A program made the position numbers and the translations under genes. The notes below the pieces were generated by a model. The model made no database searches. It saw only the letters and a program-made list of their open reading frames with translations, and was not told the origin of the DNA. This document shows positions 14,605-22,003 of a stretch of DNA of 22,552 nt, piece after piece. Source of the DNA: OCS116 cluster bacterium (lineage in GTDB: Bacteria > Pseudomonadota > Alphaproteobacteria > Rhizobiales > OSC116); assembly GCA_002402005.2 (NCBI GenBank), contig NVUS02000246.1:1-22552 (forward strand), written 5' to 3'. The first letter of the stretch is position 1. Each line of letters begins with the position of its first letter.

Positions 14605-14922
14605 TTACTCAGATTCCATTATACATTGTAGGGGGAATTCCTCGGCCTCGGCCGAAAGAAGCACTTGATGTACCTTCATTTCAGCGATCTCAAACGGGTA
14701 AACGCCGCAGATACCGACGCCCTTTTTATGCACATGCAACATAATCTCATAGGCTTGTTCTACCGACTTGTTGAAAAAATTCTCCAACACATAAGTTACA
14801 AATTCCTGAGTCGTAAAATCGTCATTCAACAACAATACTTTATATAGTTTTGGTTTTTGAGTCTGCTGATGCTCCTGCAAAAAGGTATCATCATCCAATT
14901 CATATTCAAAATCTTTACCCAT
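14605..14922 (-). CDS. clpS: ClpA adaptor protein ClpS
   Basis: A 105-residue ClpS, which binds proteins with N-degron residues and delivers them to ClpA. The core starts near residue 25 with [22 protein letters not shown], where the NDD segment helps form the N-degron pocket, and continues with [24 protein letters not shown]. The flexible N-terminal extension is short and acidic. Placement immediately upstream of clpA on the same strand supports the assignment. Confidence 0.97.
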   Translation of the reverse strand: MGKDFEYELDDDTFLQEHQQTQKPKLYKVLLLNDDFTTQEFVTYVLENFFNKSVEQAYEIMLHVHKKGVGICGVYPFEIAEMKVHQVLLSAEAEEFPLQCIMESE

Positions 14923-15157
14923 AGGTCTCTCGAAATTTATAGCGCCAGTGACGCGATTTTACCAACAAATTTGCTAATTTTAAAGTCAATTTAGCGTCCA
15001 ACTCAATAATAAGTTGGTGTAAAATTGCAATAAAACAAGGCCTAAAATGCTGCATCTGTTCGATTTTGATACACTTATAGCCGATTATTAAAATTTTAAA
15101 AGAAATTTTTACTGTTTGGTAAGTCTAGATTGATACTATCTGTTTACGTTGTGTTTA

Positions 15158-15184
15158 GTGACATGTGTTTTTGCCACTTATAAT
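15158..15184 (+). promoter_or_regulatory. Candidate promoter of the carboxypeptidase gene
   Basis: A perfect TATAAT at 15179-15184 is preceded by GTGACA at 15158-15163. The spacer is 15 bases, shorter than ideal, and the -10 box is only 16 bases before the ATG, so the leader would be very short. The rest of the 278-base gap from clpS holds a small inverted repeat CCAACT/AGTTGG (14998-15017) and nothing else I can identify. Confidence 0.35.
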
Positions 15185-15200
15185 TTGTTGAGTATAGAGT

Positions 15201-16742
15201 ATGTATAATCGTTTTTTAACCAGAACAGTTAAAAATTATGTGAAATTTTTATCGACCCTAATGCTAGCCATTTTATTGTCGATTGCCTCCATTCAAAGCG
15301 CCAATGCCTATAGCAAACCCCGATATTCATCGGTGGTGATTGATGTGAACAATGGCCGCACCATTTCTTCTAAAAATGCCACAAGCCTTAGATATCCGGC
15401 TTCACTGACAAAAATCATGACATTATATATGCTATTTTCAGAATTGAAAAAAGGTAAAGTTAAAAAATGGACAAAGCTACCTGTATCGCGCCACGCGACA
15501 CGCCAAGAGCCATCTAAATTGAACCTCAAAAAAGGCTCATGGATTACCGTTGATGATGCCATCAAAGCCTTGGTGACGAAATCGGCCAATGATGTGGCTG
15601 TGGTGATTGCTGAATATATTGGCGGTACAGAGAGCCGTTTTGCCGCCCGCATGACCAGCACCGCACGCTCATTAGGTATGAAACAGACCGTATTTAAAAA
15701 TGCCTCTGGCCTGCCTAACAAAGCCCAAGTGACGACTGCCAAAGACATGGCAATTTTGGGCATTAAAATTCAAGATCATTTTCCGGTATATTACAAATAT
15801 TTCAAAACCCGTTCTTTTAAATATAAAGGCCGTGTTTATGGCAACCATAATAAATTGCTCGGTCGTTATAAGGGTGTTGACGGCATTAAAACGGGCTATA
15901 CCCGTGCCAGTGGCTTCAACCTAGTTAGCTCAGTAAAACGCAATGGCAAATATGTTGTGGCTGTGGTGATTGGTGGCAAAACCGGTCGTTCTCGTGATGC
16001 GCATATGAAAAAATTGCTCGACAAAGCCATGCCAAAACTTGCGGTCAGAAGAACCACACCCAAATCAACCGCCCGCCCTAGAATTGTGGTGGCCAATGCA
16101 CCAAAACCAAAACGCCCGGTATTTGCCCAGACAAGCAAGCCAGTTATCGCCGCAAACAACAATAATAAAATGATGGCGCGCATGATGCCAATGCCAAAAA
16201 TGTTACAAAATCTAACAACCGCGGATGTGGCGTTTAAAAACCAAACTGCACCTAAAGCTGCCAATACAGCAGTGGCCAGCAGTGGTGGCAAAGTGAAAAA
16301 AGACGAAAGCCGGGTTAATTATGCGGCAGCCAACGGCAATTCATCATTACCACTCGGCTTTGCCCCAACATTACGCCGCACCAACAAAACCAATTTGTCA
16401 CCGGTTGGACAAAAAATCATTGCCATAGCATCGGCGCGGTTTATTTTGAACCAAAAACCCAAAGCCGCCAACACGCCAATTGTGACAGCCAGTACATTTA
16501 AAGCCGGCTGGGCTGTGCAAGTTGGCGCTTACGCCAACCCAACAGATGCCAAAAAACAACTCGATCAGCTGAATAATATTATGACACCATATGATGCACA
16601 ATATTACATTCCGAGTGTGAAAAAAGGCAGCAAATCAATCTACCGTGCGCGCTTTGCCGGCTTGACCAAGACTTATGCCAAAAAGGCTTGCAGCGCCATT
16701 AAACGCAAAGGCTATAATTGCCTAGCGCTCAAAAATAACTAG
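15201..16742 (+). CDS. Secreted D-alanyl-D-alanine carboxypeptidase with SPOR domain
   Basis: A 513-residue penicillin-binding protein of the DacA/DacF type, which trims the terminal D-Ala of peptidoglycan stem peptides in the periplasm. A signal peptide spans about residues 1-36 (basic start, hydrophobic LSTLMLAILLSIAS, cleavage after SANA). Active-site motifs are SLTK at 68-71, SAN at 128-130 and KTG at 230-232. After the catalytic domain comes a long basic linker rich in Lys, Pro, Ala and Asn (about 280-430), with a methionine-rich patch near 328-341. A SPOR domain runs from about 435 (AGWAVQVGAYANP) and would bind denuded glycan at the division site. Gene order with clpS-clpA is common in Hyphomicrobiales. 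Confidence 0.93.
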   Translation: MYNRFLTRTVKNYVKFLSTLMLAILLSIASIQSANAYSKPRYSSVVIDVNNGRTISSKNATSLRYPASLTKIMTLYMLFSELKKGKVKKWTKLPVSRHATRQEPSKLNLKKGSWITVDDAIKALVTKSANDVAVVIAEYIGGTESRFAARMTSTARSLGMKQTVFKNASGLPNKAQVTTAKDMAILGIKIQDHFPVYYKYFKTRSFKYKGRVYGNHNKLLGRYKGVDGIKTGYTRASGFNLVSSVKRNGKYVVAVVIGGKTGRSRDAHMKKLLDKAMPKLAVRRTTPKSTARPRIVVANAPKPKRPVFAQTSKPVIAANNNNKMMARMMPMPKMLQNLTTADVAFKNQTAPKAANTAVASSGGKVKKDESRVNYAAANGNSSLPLGFAPTLRRTNKTNLSPVGQKIIAIASARFILNQKPKAANTPIVTASTFKAGWAVQVGAYANPTDAKKQLDQLNNIMTPYDAQYYIPSVKKGSKSIYRARFAGLTKTYAKKACSAIKRKGYNCLALKNN

Positions 16743-16766
16743 AATTTTCTAAATCAGCGTAAAAGG

Positions 16767-16791
16767 CCCATCATAACTGGTGGGTTTTTTT
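16767..16791 (+). terminator. Rho-independent terminator after the carboxypeptidase gene
   Basis: CCCATCA (16767-16773) pairs with TGGTGGG (16778-16784), including one G-U pair, around a TAAC loop, and is followed by seven T (16785-16791). It lies 25 bases after the TAG stop. The T-run overlaps the stop codon of the convergent mipZ gene. Confidence 0.85.
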
Positions 16792-17620
16792 ATTTGCTAT
16801 CGATATATTCGATTAGATCCAAAACTTCTTTTTTGGCTTCATTATGCGACGCTGTGGCTTTGACGCCGGTTTGTTTGTCTAACACATCAAATACCGATAG
16901 CCCCATAGCGTATAGCTCACGGAAAATAACCCGATCACCTATATTGGTGGCGATTTTTGCGCCGAGTTTTTCAGCAAGATTGTTCAACGCTTTGTCAATT
17001 TTTAATTTATGTTTCGCGCCAAGGCTGGACACCCGGTTTTTAACCAACAGCCAAGTGAAACCTTTTCCATCAATATTTTTACGGCGGTTTAAACAATCCA
17101 ATACATATTTGCCATAAGGGTTGATGTGCTTGACGGAGAAATCTTCATCATCCACATCGCCCAAAATATTGACATCTAAAAAACCATCATTAAGCGGCGT
17201 GATGAGAATGTCCGCCATGCTATGTGCCAAACGGCCCAAATATGTGTCGCCAGATGGCAAATCTAAAATCAAATAATCTGATATATGTTCAAGCTTTTCA
17301 ACTGCGCCGGCAAAGGCTGCAAAATCTTCCTGCTCGCGCTGCGCCACATCTTTATTTTGGCTTGGAGAGACGGTGAAGAATGGCGGTGTATAGATATTTT
17401 GCCGCGAATGTTTGGCCCAAGCCTCACGATTTTCCAAAAATTTTGAAAATCCGGCCGCCCGGCCATCGAGATCGATCGCTGCCACACGCGCGCCTTTGGC
17501 TTGCAAGCCAAGCAGCAGATGAATGGCCAAGGTCGTTTTACCTGTGCCACCTTTTTCATTGCCCAACACGATAACCCGCGAAGTGTTATTCTCTGCCGGC
17601 TTCCCCGATGATATACTCAT
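16790..17620 (-). CDS. mipZ: MipZ-type division-plane positioning ATPase
   Basis: A 276-residue ParA/MinD-superfamily ATPase most like MipZ, which forms a gradient from the cell poles and inhibits FtsZ assembly away from midcell in many alphaproteobacteria. The deviant Walker A KGGTGKT is at 23-29 within VIVLGNEKGGTGKTTLAIHL. Further MipZ-like features are the FLENREAW segment, the Walker B region LILDLPSGD, ADILITPLNDGFLDVNILG, and DRVIFRELYAMGLSVFDV near the C-terminus. Caulobacter MipZ has, from memory, DLDLRQRT where this protein has DLDGRAAG. It is in the same orientation as the DUF1489 gene 65 bases upstream. Confidence 0.87.
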   Translation of the reverse strand: MSISSGKPAENNTSRVIVLGNEKGGTGKTTLAIHLLLGLQAKGARVAAIDLDGRAAGFSKFLENREAWAKHSRQNIYTPPFFTVSPSQNKDVAQREQEDFAAFAGAVEKLEHISDYLILDLPSGDTYLGRLAHSMADILITPLNDGFLDVNILGDVDDEDFSVKHINPYGKYVLDCLNRRKNIDGKGFTWLLVKNRVSSLGAKHKLKIDKALNNLAEKLGAKIATNIGDRVIFRELYAMGLSVFDVLDKQTGVKATASHNEAKKEVLDLIEYIDSK

Positions 17621-17685
17621 ATTTGTCTCTAACTTATTCTTTTTACTTATTTTCTATTGCAAAAATGCCCAATAGTCCACAAATT

Positions 17686-18120
17686 TTACAACAGACCCAG
17701 CTCAAACAAGGCATTGCGCAGCTCTTGTGGCATATTCTCATCACTTTGCGATGGCATGGCCACATCGGGCGGGGCGTCATCAGCTTTTAGATAACGCCAG
17801 CCCTGAAACGGCCGTTTTGGCCATGTGGCTGTGGCATGTAAATGTTTATCCAAAATGATGCGGCAGCGCCGAATGCCATCTTGGCCGATCACCTCATCCA
17901 AGCGCAAAACTTTTTGCCGGCATTGAATGATGCCTTTAAACACCCAATAGATGGAGCCACCATCCAGCAGCTCCGTCTCGCGTTTGGGACGCATACGGGT
18001 GGTGTGCCAATGTTCGGCCACCCCAAATTCAATAAAATTTTGTGCACGGCGCATCTGTTGCCATTCAAGTAAACTATGAATGGACTCAGTGCCGACAGAA
18101 AGTTTTATTAAGTTAATCAT
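17686..18120 (-). CDS. DUF1489 family protein
   Basis: A 144-residue protein of the DUF1489 family, restricted mainly to alphaproteobacteria and of unknown function. Family-like features are the N-terminal MINLIKLSVGTESIHSLLEWQ, the central GGSIYWVFKGIIQCRQKVL, and the late WPKRPFQGWRYL. The ATG at 18120 is chosen because AAAGG lies just upstream; an in-frame TTG at 18138 would add six residues and has less support. It shares orientation with mipZ downstream. Confidence 0.88.
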   Translation of the reverse strand: MINLIKLSVGTESIHSLLEWQQMRRAQNFIEFGVAEHWHTTRMRPKRETELLDGGSIYWVFKGIIQCRQKVLRLDEVIGQDGIRRCRIILDKHLHATATWPKRPFQGWRYLKADDAPPDVAMPSQSDENMPQELRNALFELGLL

Positions 18121-18167
18121 GGCCTTTAGTAACCACAATAAGCCTTAAGATCAATAGAGATTATGGC

Positions 18168-19055
18168 TTATAATTTTATCGGGATTTTTATATAAGACAC
18201 ACCATTATCTTCGGTTTTTGGCAGGTTGCCAGCATTGATATTGACCTGAATGGACGGCAATAACAATTTAGGCGCCAACAGAGTTGCATCCCGCGCTTCG
18301 CGGGTTTTGACAAAATCAGCCTTGCCAATCGATTGATTGACATGAATGTTGGTTTTTTGCTGCTCATCAACCGTCGTTTCCCACGCATAATCCTTACGCT
18401 CATCAGTTTGATAATCGTGGCACATAAATAATTTTGTATGTTTGGGATGCGATAGAATCAGCTGAATGCTCTCAAACAATGTTTCAGCATCACCACCCGG
18501 GAAATCGCAGCGTGCTGTGCCAAAATCTGGCATAAACATGGTATCACCGATGAATATACTATCCTCGATTTTAAAGCTCACACAAGCTGGTGTGTGGCCA
18601 GGGGTTGGTAGAATATAGATTGGCAACTCACCCAAATATAGAGGCTGCTCTGGTGACAATAGAATGTCAAAATCACTCTCATCTTGCTTGTGCTGATTAA
18701 ATATTGGCCGGAAAATCTCCTGTACCTTATTGATATTCTCACCGATGCCAATTTTTGCGCCAGTTTTGGTTTTAATATAAGGCGCACCGCTTAAATGATC
18801 GGCATGGGCGTGAGTTTCGAATACATATTTAATGTTCAAGCCGGCTTGTTCGGCAAATTCCAAAACCACATCGGCGCTATGCGTATCAGAAGCACCGGTA
18901 AGACCGTTAAAATCAAACACTGGGTCTATAATCGCTGCCTCTTGGCTTATTTTATCCCACACCAAATAAGTGACTGTATTGGTTTCTTCATCAAAAAAGG
19001 CTTTTAAATTTAGCAATTTATGATCGGTAATTTGGGTATTGATTAGACTCTTCAT
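18168..19055 (-). CDS. Persulfide dioxygenase-like MBL-fold hydrolase (Blh/ETHE1 group)
   Basis: A 295-residue metallo-beta-lactamase-fold protein of the Blh/ETHE1 group. Members oxidise glutathione persulfide to sulfite with a mononuclear iron. The metal motif THAHADH is at 81-87; PTPGHTP, FIGDTMFMPDFGTARCDFPGG and MCHDYQTDERKD follow as in this group. The length and the C-terminal stretch PSIQVNINAGNLP match the version linked to BigR regulators. ACTCC at 19061-19065 gives a strong GGAGT ribosome site on the - strand, five bases before the ATG. It is divergent from the rhodanese and ArsR genes, which supports a role in sulfide or persulfide detoxification. Catalytic activity is inferred from the family. 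Confidence 0.9.
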   Translation of the reverse strand: MKSLINTQITDHKLLNLKAFFDEETNTVTYLVWDKISQEAAIIDPVFDFNGLTGASDTHSADVVLEFAEQAGLNIKYVFETHAHADHLSGAPYIKTKTGAKIGIGENINKVQEIFRPIFNQHKQDESDFDILLSPEQPLYLGELPIYILPTPGHTPACVSFKIEDSIFIGDTMFMPDFGTARCDFPGGDAETLFESIQLILSHPKHTKLFMCHDYQTDERKDYAWETTVDEQQKTNIHVNQSIGKADFVKTREARDATLLAPKLLLPSIQVNINAGNLPKTEDNGVSYIKIPIKL

Positions 19056-19085
19056 TTTTAACTCCGTATATTAATCGTCATTTGC

Positions 19086-19114
19086 TTGACTTGTGAAAAA
19101 TATCATATTAGTAT
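19086..19114 (+). promoter_or_regulatory. Candidate promoter of the rhodanese-arsR operon
   Basis: TTGACT at 19086-19091 and TAGTAT at 19109-19114 are 17 bases apart, 46 bases upstream of the rhodanese ATG. The -10 box overlaps the first putative operator. Confidence 0.5.
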
Positions 19115-19130
19115 TTGCTAAATTAGTCAA
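19102..19130 (-). promoter_or_regulatory. Candidate promoter of the persulfide dioxygenase gene
   Basis: On the - strand, TTGACT (19130-19125), a 17-base spacer and TATGAT (19107-19102) form a good sigma-70 promoter. It overlaps the opposite promoter and both putative operator sites. Confidence 0.6.
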
Positions 19131-19137
19131 TTCTAAT
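19107..19137. promoter_or_regulatory. Two tandem ATTAG-N6-CTAAW operators, probably for the ArsR regulator
   Basis: Two inverted repeats share one base: ATTAG-TATTTG-CTAAA at 19107-19122 and ATTAG-TCAATT-CTAAT at 19122-19137. They lie 15 bp apart, over the -10 or -35 boxes of both divergent promoters. AT-rich inverted repeats in such positions are typical of BigR/SqrR regulators; the link to the nearby ArsR protein is inference. Confidence 0.55.
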
Positions 19138-19160
19138 ATTAAAGCAAGTGAACAACCATT

Positions 19161-19556
19161 ATGCAACAAATCAGCCTACAACAAGTGCAAGAAAAATTGG
19201 ATAAGGGTGCCATATTGGTCGACATACGTGAACCGAGTGAAACCGCCAGAGAATATATAGAAGTGGCGGAAAAATGGCCTTTGTCGCATATGCCGAACCA
19301 CAAGCCGGACATAAAACGGAAAAAGGAAGTGATCTTTTTTTGTCGTTCGGGCGCACGAACCCAAATGAACGCAAAAAAGCTTGATGCGTCTTTTCCCAAC
19401 CGATCCTATATTATGCAAGGTGGTATCGGCGCATGGCGTGGGGCAAAATTACCCACAATTAGAGATAAAAACGCCCCTGCTGGTGGCGGCATTAACATGA
19501 ATTATGTAATTTTTGGTGCTTTATTGTTATTTGCATCCTATTATCTATTAAAATAG
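19161..19556 (+). CDS. Rhodanese-domain protein with C-terminal membrane anchor
   Basis: A 131-residue single-domain rhodanese (residues about 3-100) with active-site Cys61 in the loop CRSGAR, which carries a persulfide during sulfur transfer, and DIREPSE at 21-27 as the N-terminal family mark. After a Gly-rich link (APAGGG) the last 19 residues, from Met113 to Lys131, form one hydrophobic helix, VIFGALLLFASYYLL, so the protein is probably anchored with the rhodanese domain in the cytoplasm. The active-site Arg pattern leaves the exact substrate open. It opens a small operon with the ArsR gene and is divergent from the persulfide dioxygenase, which makes sulfane-sulfur handling the likely job. 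Confidence 0.9.
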   Translation: MQQISLQQVQEKLDKGAILVDIREPSETAREYIEVAEKWPLSHMPNHKPDIKRKKEVIFFCRSGARTQMNAKKLDASFPNRSYIMQGGIGAWRGAKLPTIRDKNAPAGGGINMNYVIFGALLLFASYYLLK

Positions 19557-19598
19557 TTTAGATACAGATTCTAAACCTTTGTTACACGGAACGAATAT

Positions 19599-19892
19599 AT
19601 GAATTTGGAAGCCTTTACCCATAAAACCGAAGAAGCCTCTAAATTGCTAAAATTATTAGCCAACGAAAAACGCCTGCTCATTCTGTGCAAACTTTCAGAA
19701 GTTGAAGAAAGCTCGGTCAGCGATTTGTCGCAACATATCGGCTTAAGCCAATCGGCATTGTCGCAACATTTGGCCAAAATGCGCGAACAAGACTTAGTCA
19801 GCACCAGACGTGAGGCGCAAACCATTTTTTACCGCATCGACAACCCGGCCATTGCGAGAATCATGGAAACTTTGCGTGATATATATTGCTAA
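19599..19892 (+). CDS. ArsR-family sulfane-sulfur sensor (BigR/SqrR-like)
   Basis: A 97-residue winged-helix repressor. The DNA-recognition helix is in LSQHIGLSQSALSQHLAKMRE, and the wing region is REAQTIFYRID. Two cysteines, Cys30 (LLILCKL) and Cys97 (the last residue), match the pair that forms a di- or tetrasulfide bridge in BigR and SqrR, so this protein probably senses persulfide rather than metal. No ArsR-type metal-site CxC is seen. It is the second gene after the rhodanese. Its gap from that gene contains GTTTAG-N9-CTAAAC (19556-19576), which resembles the divergent-region operators but has a longer spacer. Confidence 0.88.
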   Translation: MNLEAFTHKTEEASKLLKLLANEKRLLILCKLSEVEESSVSDLSQHIGLSQSALSQHLAKMREQDLVSTRREAQTIFYRIDNPAIARIMETLRDIYC

Positions 19893-19912
19893 TATATACC
19901 ACGTTAGAGGGC

Positions 19913-20953
19913 TTAAAGGCCACTGCGTTTCATAAATGAAATCCAATTTTTATAACAAATTTTATCAATCAGTTCAGCGCTATAACCCGCTTGCTTGAAT
20001 CGATTGACGAGGTTTGGCAAATCGGCGCTGGTTTGCACTTGGCTAGGCATCGGCGCACCATCAAAGTCCGAACCCAATGCGACGCCATCTTCGCTCAATA
20101 TTTTGAGCATATATTCAATATGTTCAAGCATTAAATCTAGGCTGACATCCTCATCCATATCACCACTGGCATTTAAAAAACCTGTTGCGTAATTTAGGCC
20201 GACAATGCCCTTGGTTTCGGCAATCGCCGCCAATTGTTTGTCTTTGAGGTTACGCGCGGTGTTGCACAATTCATAAACATTTGAATGGGTCGCCAGCAAT
20301 GGCTTGTCGCTGTATTTTGCCACATCCCAAAAGCCTTTTTCATTTAAATGCGAAAGGTCGACCAATATATTCATCTGACTACAAATTTTGATCAATTCAA
20401 TGCCAACATCAGACAGACCGGCGCCGGTGTCTGGGTCGCCCGGAAAATTGAACGGCACGCCGACCCCAAATATATTGTCGCGGCTCCATACTGGGCCTAA
20501 TGAGCGCAAACCCGCGGCATATAACAATTCTAACGAGTTAAAGTTGCGGTCAATCGCCTCGCAACCTTCGATATGCAGCATGATGCCCATTTTATGCGCT
20601 TCGGCTGCAACGTTTAGCTCATCGGCTGTTTTGCAAATCACCACATAGCCATTGCTGGCCCGCTCTAAGCGATATGCCTCAGCCACCATGGCCGACACTT
20701 TATCTAAACTCACCCGATAATCATAATTATCATTAGGCTTACCACCAACCGGCATCTCGGCCGCACCCAATGGCTCATTGCTGGTATACATGGCGAATAA
20801 ACCACCACAAAACCCGCCTTGTTTGGCTTTTACCGCGTCAATATTCAAGCTATCTTGCTGTTTAAAAAAATCCAATGGTTTGCCCTTGGCAATTTCCATT
20901 TCTAACTTCCATAAAACATCATTATGGCCATCAAGTATAATTTGTTTACTCAT
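19913..20953 (-). CDS. Membrane dipeptidase family (peptidase M19) enzyme
   Basis: A 346-residue M19 zinc dipeptidase, related to renal dipeptidase, which splits dipeptides including those with a D-residue. Expected metal ligands are visible: His10 and Asp12 (GHNDVLW), Glu129 (LHIEG), His202 (DLSHLNEKG) and His223 (ATHSNVYEL), with Asp296 in GSDFDGA as a substrate-site residue. No signal peptide is present, so it is predicted to be cytoplasmic. AAAGGA before the ATG supports the start. It is convergent with the ArsR gene, 20 bases away, and divergent from the EamA transporter. Physiological substrate is unknown. Confidence 0.92.
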   Translation of the reverse strand: MSKQIILDGHNDVLWKLEMEIAKGKPLDFFKQQDSLNIDAVKAKQGGFCGGLFAMYTSNEPLGAAEMPVGGKPNDNYDYRVSLDKVSAMVAEAYRLERASNGYVVICKTADELNVAAEAHKMGIMLHIEGCEAIDRNFNSLELLYAAGLRSLGPVWSRDNIFGVGVPFNFPGDPDTGAGLSDVGIELIKICSQMNILVDLSHLNEKGFWDVAKYSDKPLLATHSNVYELCNTARNLKDKQLAAIAETKGIVGLNYATGFLNASGDMDEDVSLDLMLEHIEYMLKILSEDGVALGSDFDGAPMPSQVQTSADLPNLVNRFKQAGYSAELIDKICYKNWISFMKRSGL

Positions 20954-21070
20954 ATCAGCGTCCTTTTTTTGCAGCTTATCTTAAAACTCAAACAGATAAA
21001 ACATCAATATTATTGTATATTCGTAAGTGGGTAAATAGACTATAGATGCCTTTCAACTAAGGCATAAAAT

Positions 21071-22003
21071 ATGGCAAATTCTTCCATTCCTAAATCCATC
21101 AGCGCACCAACCGCGGCCGACATTGTGCTTATCTTGCTTTGTGCGCTCATTTGGGCATCGGCATTCACCGGCATTAAAGTCGCAGTGGCGCATTTTGAGC
21201 CGATTATGGTGGCGTTTAGTCGAGTTTTGATTGGTTTTGTATTTCTATTTGTTTATGTATTGCTGCAACCTGCGTTCAAGCGACAGACATCTTGGCCGAC
21301 CGGCCGCGCCAATTGGGTTCGGCTTTGTATCATTGCTATATTATACACCGCTGTGCCCTTCTCACTCATCAGCTGGGGGCAACAATATGTAAGCGCTTCG
21401 CTGACCTCTATCATTATGGGTTCATCGCCACTCATCGGCTTTATCATCGCGCATTTTGCCACTCATGACGAGAAATTGAACAAGTATAAATTGATTGCCT
21501 TGGGCTTTGGCTTATTGGGGGTTTATCTGGCGGTTGATTTTACCAATAATACAGATTCGCAATCCCACCTTTGGGGCATTGTGGCGATTTTTGCCGCGCT
21601 GGTTTGTTATTCCGTTTCAGGCCTGATCACCCGCCGGTTGACCAACGGCTCGACCGAAAATATAAGTGCCTCGGTATTGGGGCTTGGCACGATCTTCTTA
21701 ATACCAGCATTGTTCATTTCGGGGCAATATCCTAACGACATTATGAATTCGGACAGCGTTGGCATTTGGGCGTTAATTTATCTTGGCTTATTCCCAACCG
21801 GATTGGCTTATTTAATTCGTTTTCATCTGATCTTAAAAATTGGCTTCACTGCGTTTTTAACCAGCATTTTCTTCATCCCGATATTTGGGGTGTTTTTATC
21901 GGCATTTTTATTGGGAGAGCCGTTGACGCTGAAAATATTCTTTGCACTCAGCATACTTGTCGCCTCATTATTCATATCGCGTTTGGGCAACCGGAAAAAC
22001 TAG
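21071..22003 (+). CDS. EamA/DMT-superfamily membrane transporter
   Basis: A 310-residue transporter of the drug/metabolite superfamily with about ten hydrophobic helices in two EamA repeats (about 17-150 and 160-305). Typical signals are LLCALIWASAFTGIKVAVAHFEP at the first helix, and GLFPTGLAYLIRFHLILKIG and LLGEPLTLKIFFALSILVASL near the end. AAGG precedes the ATG. Substrate cannot be inferred; relatives export amino acids or other metabolites. Its TAG stop overlaps the stop of the convergent mgtE gene in the palindrome CTAG (22000-22003). Confidence 0.9.
   Translation: MANSSIPKSISAPTAADIVLILLCALIWASAFTGIKVAVAHFEPIMVAFSRVLIGFVFLFVYVLLQPAFKRQTSWPTGRANWVRLCIIAILYTAVPFSLISWGQQYVSASLTSIIMGSSPLIGFIIAHFATHDEKLNKYKLIALGFGLLGVYLAVDFTNNTDSQSHLWGIVAIFAALVCYSVSGLITRRLTNGSTENISASVLGLGTIFLIPALFISGQYPNDIMNSDSVGIWALIYLGLFPTGLAYLIRFHLILKIGFTAFLTSIFFIPIFGVFLSAFLLGEPLTLKIFFALSILVASLFISRLGNRKN

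Noticed and set aside
14998..15017. Inverted repeat CCAACT/AGTTGG upstream of clpS
   Set aside because: Six-base arms in an AT-rich gap with no supporting promoter or known operator pattern.
18138..18171. Hairpin ATAAGCC/GGCTTAT after the persulfide dioxygenase gene as a terminator
   Set aside because: The loop is 20 bases, the stem is AT-rich, it overlaps the stop codon, and there is no T-run on the - strand.
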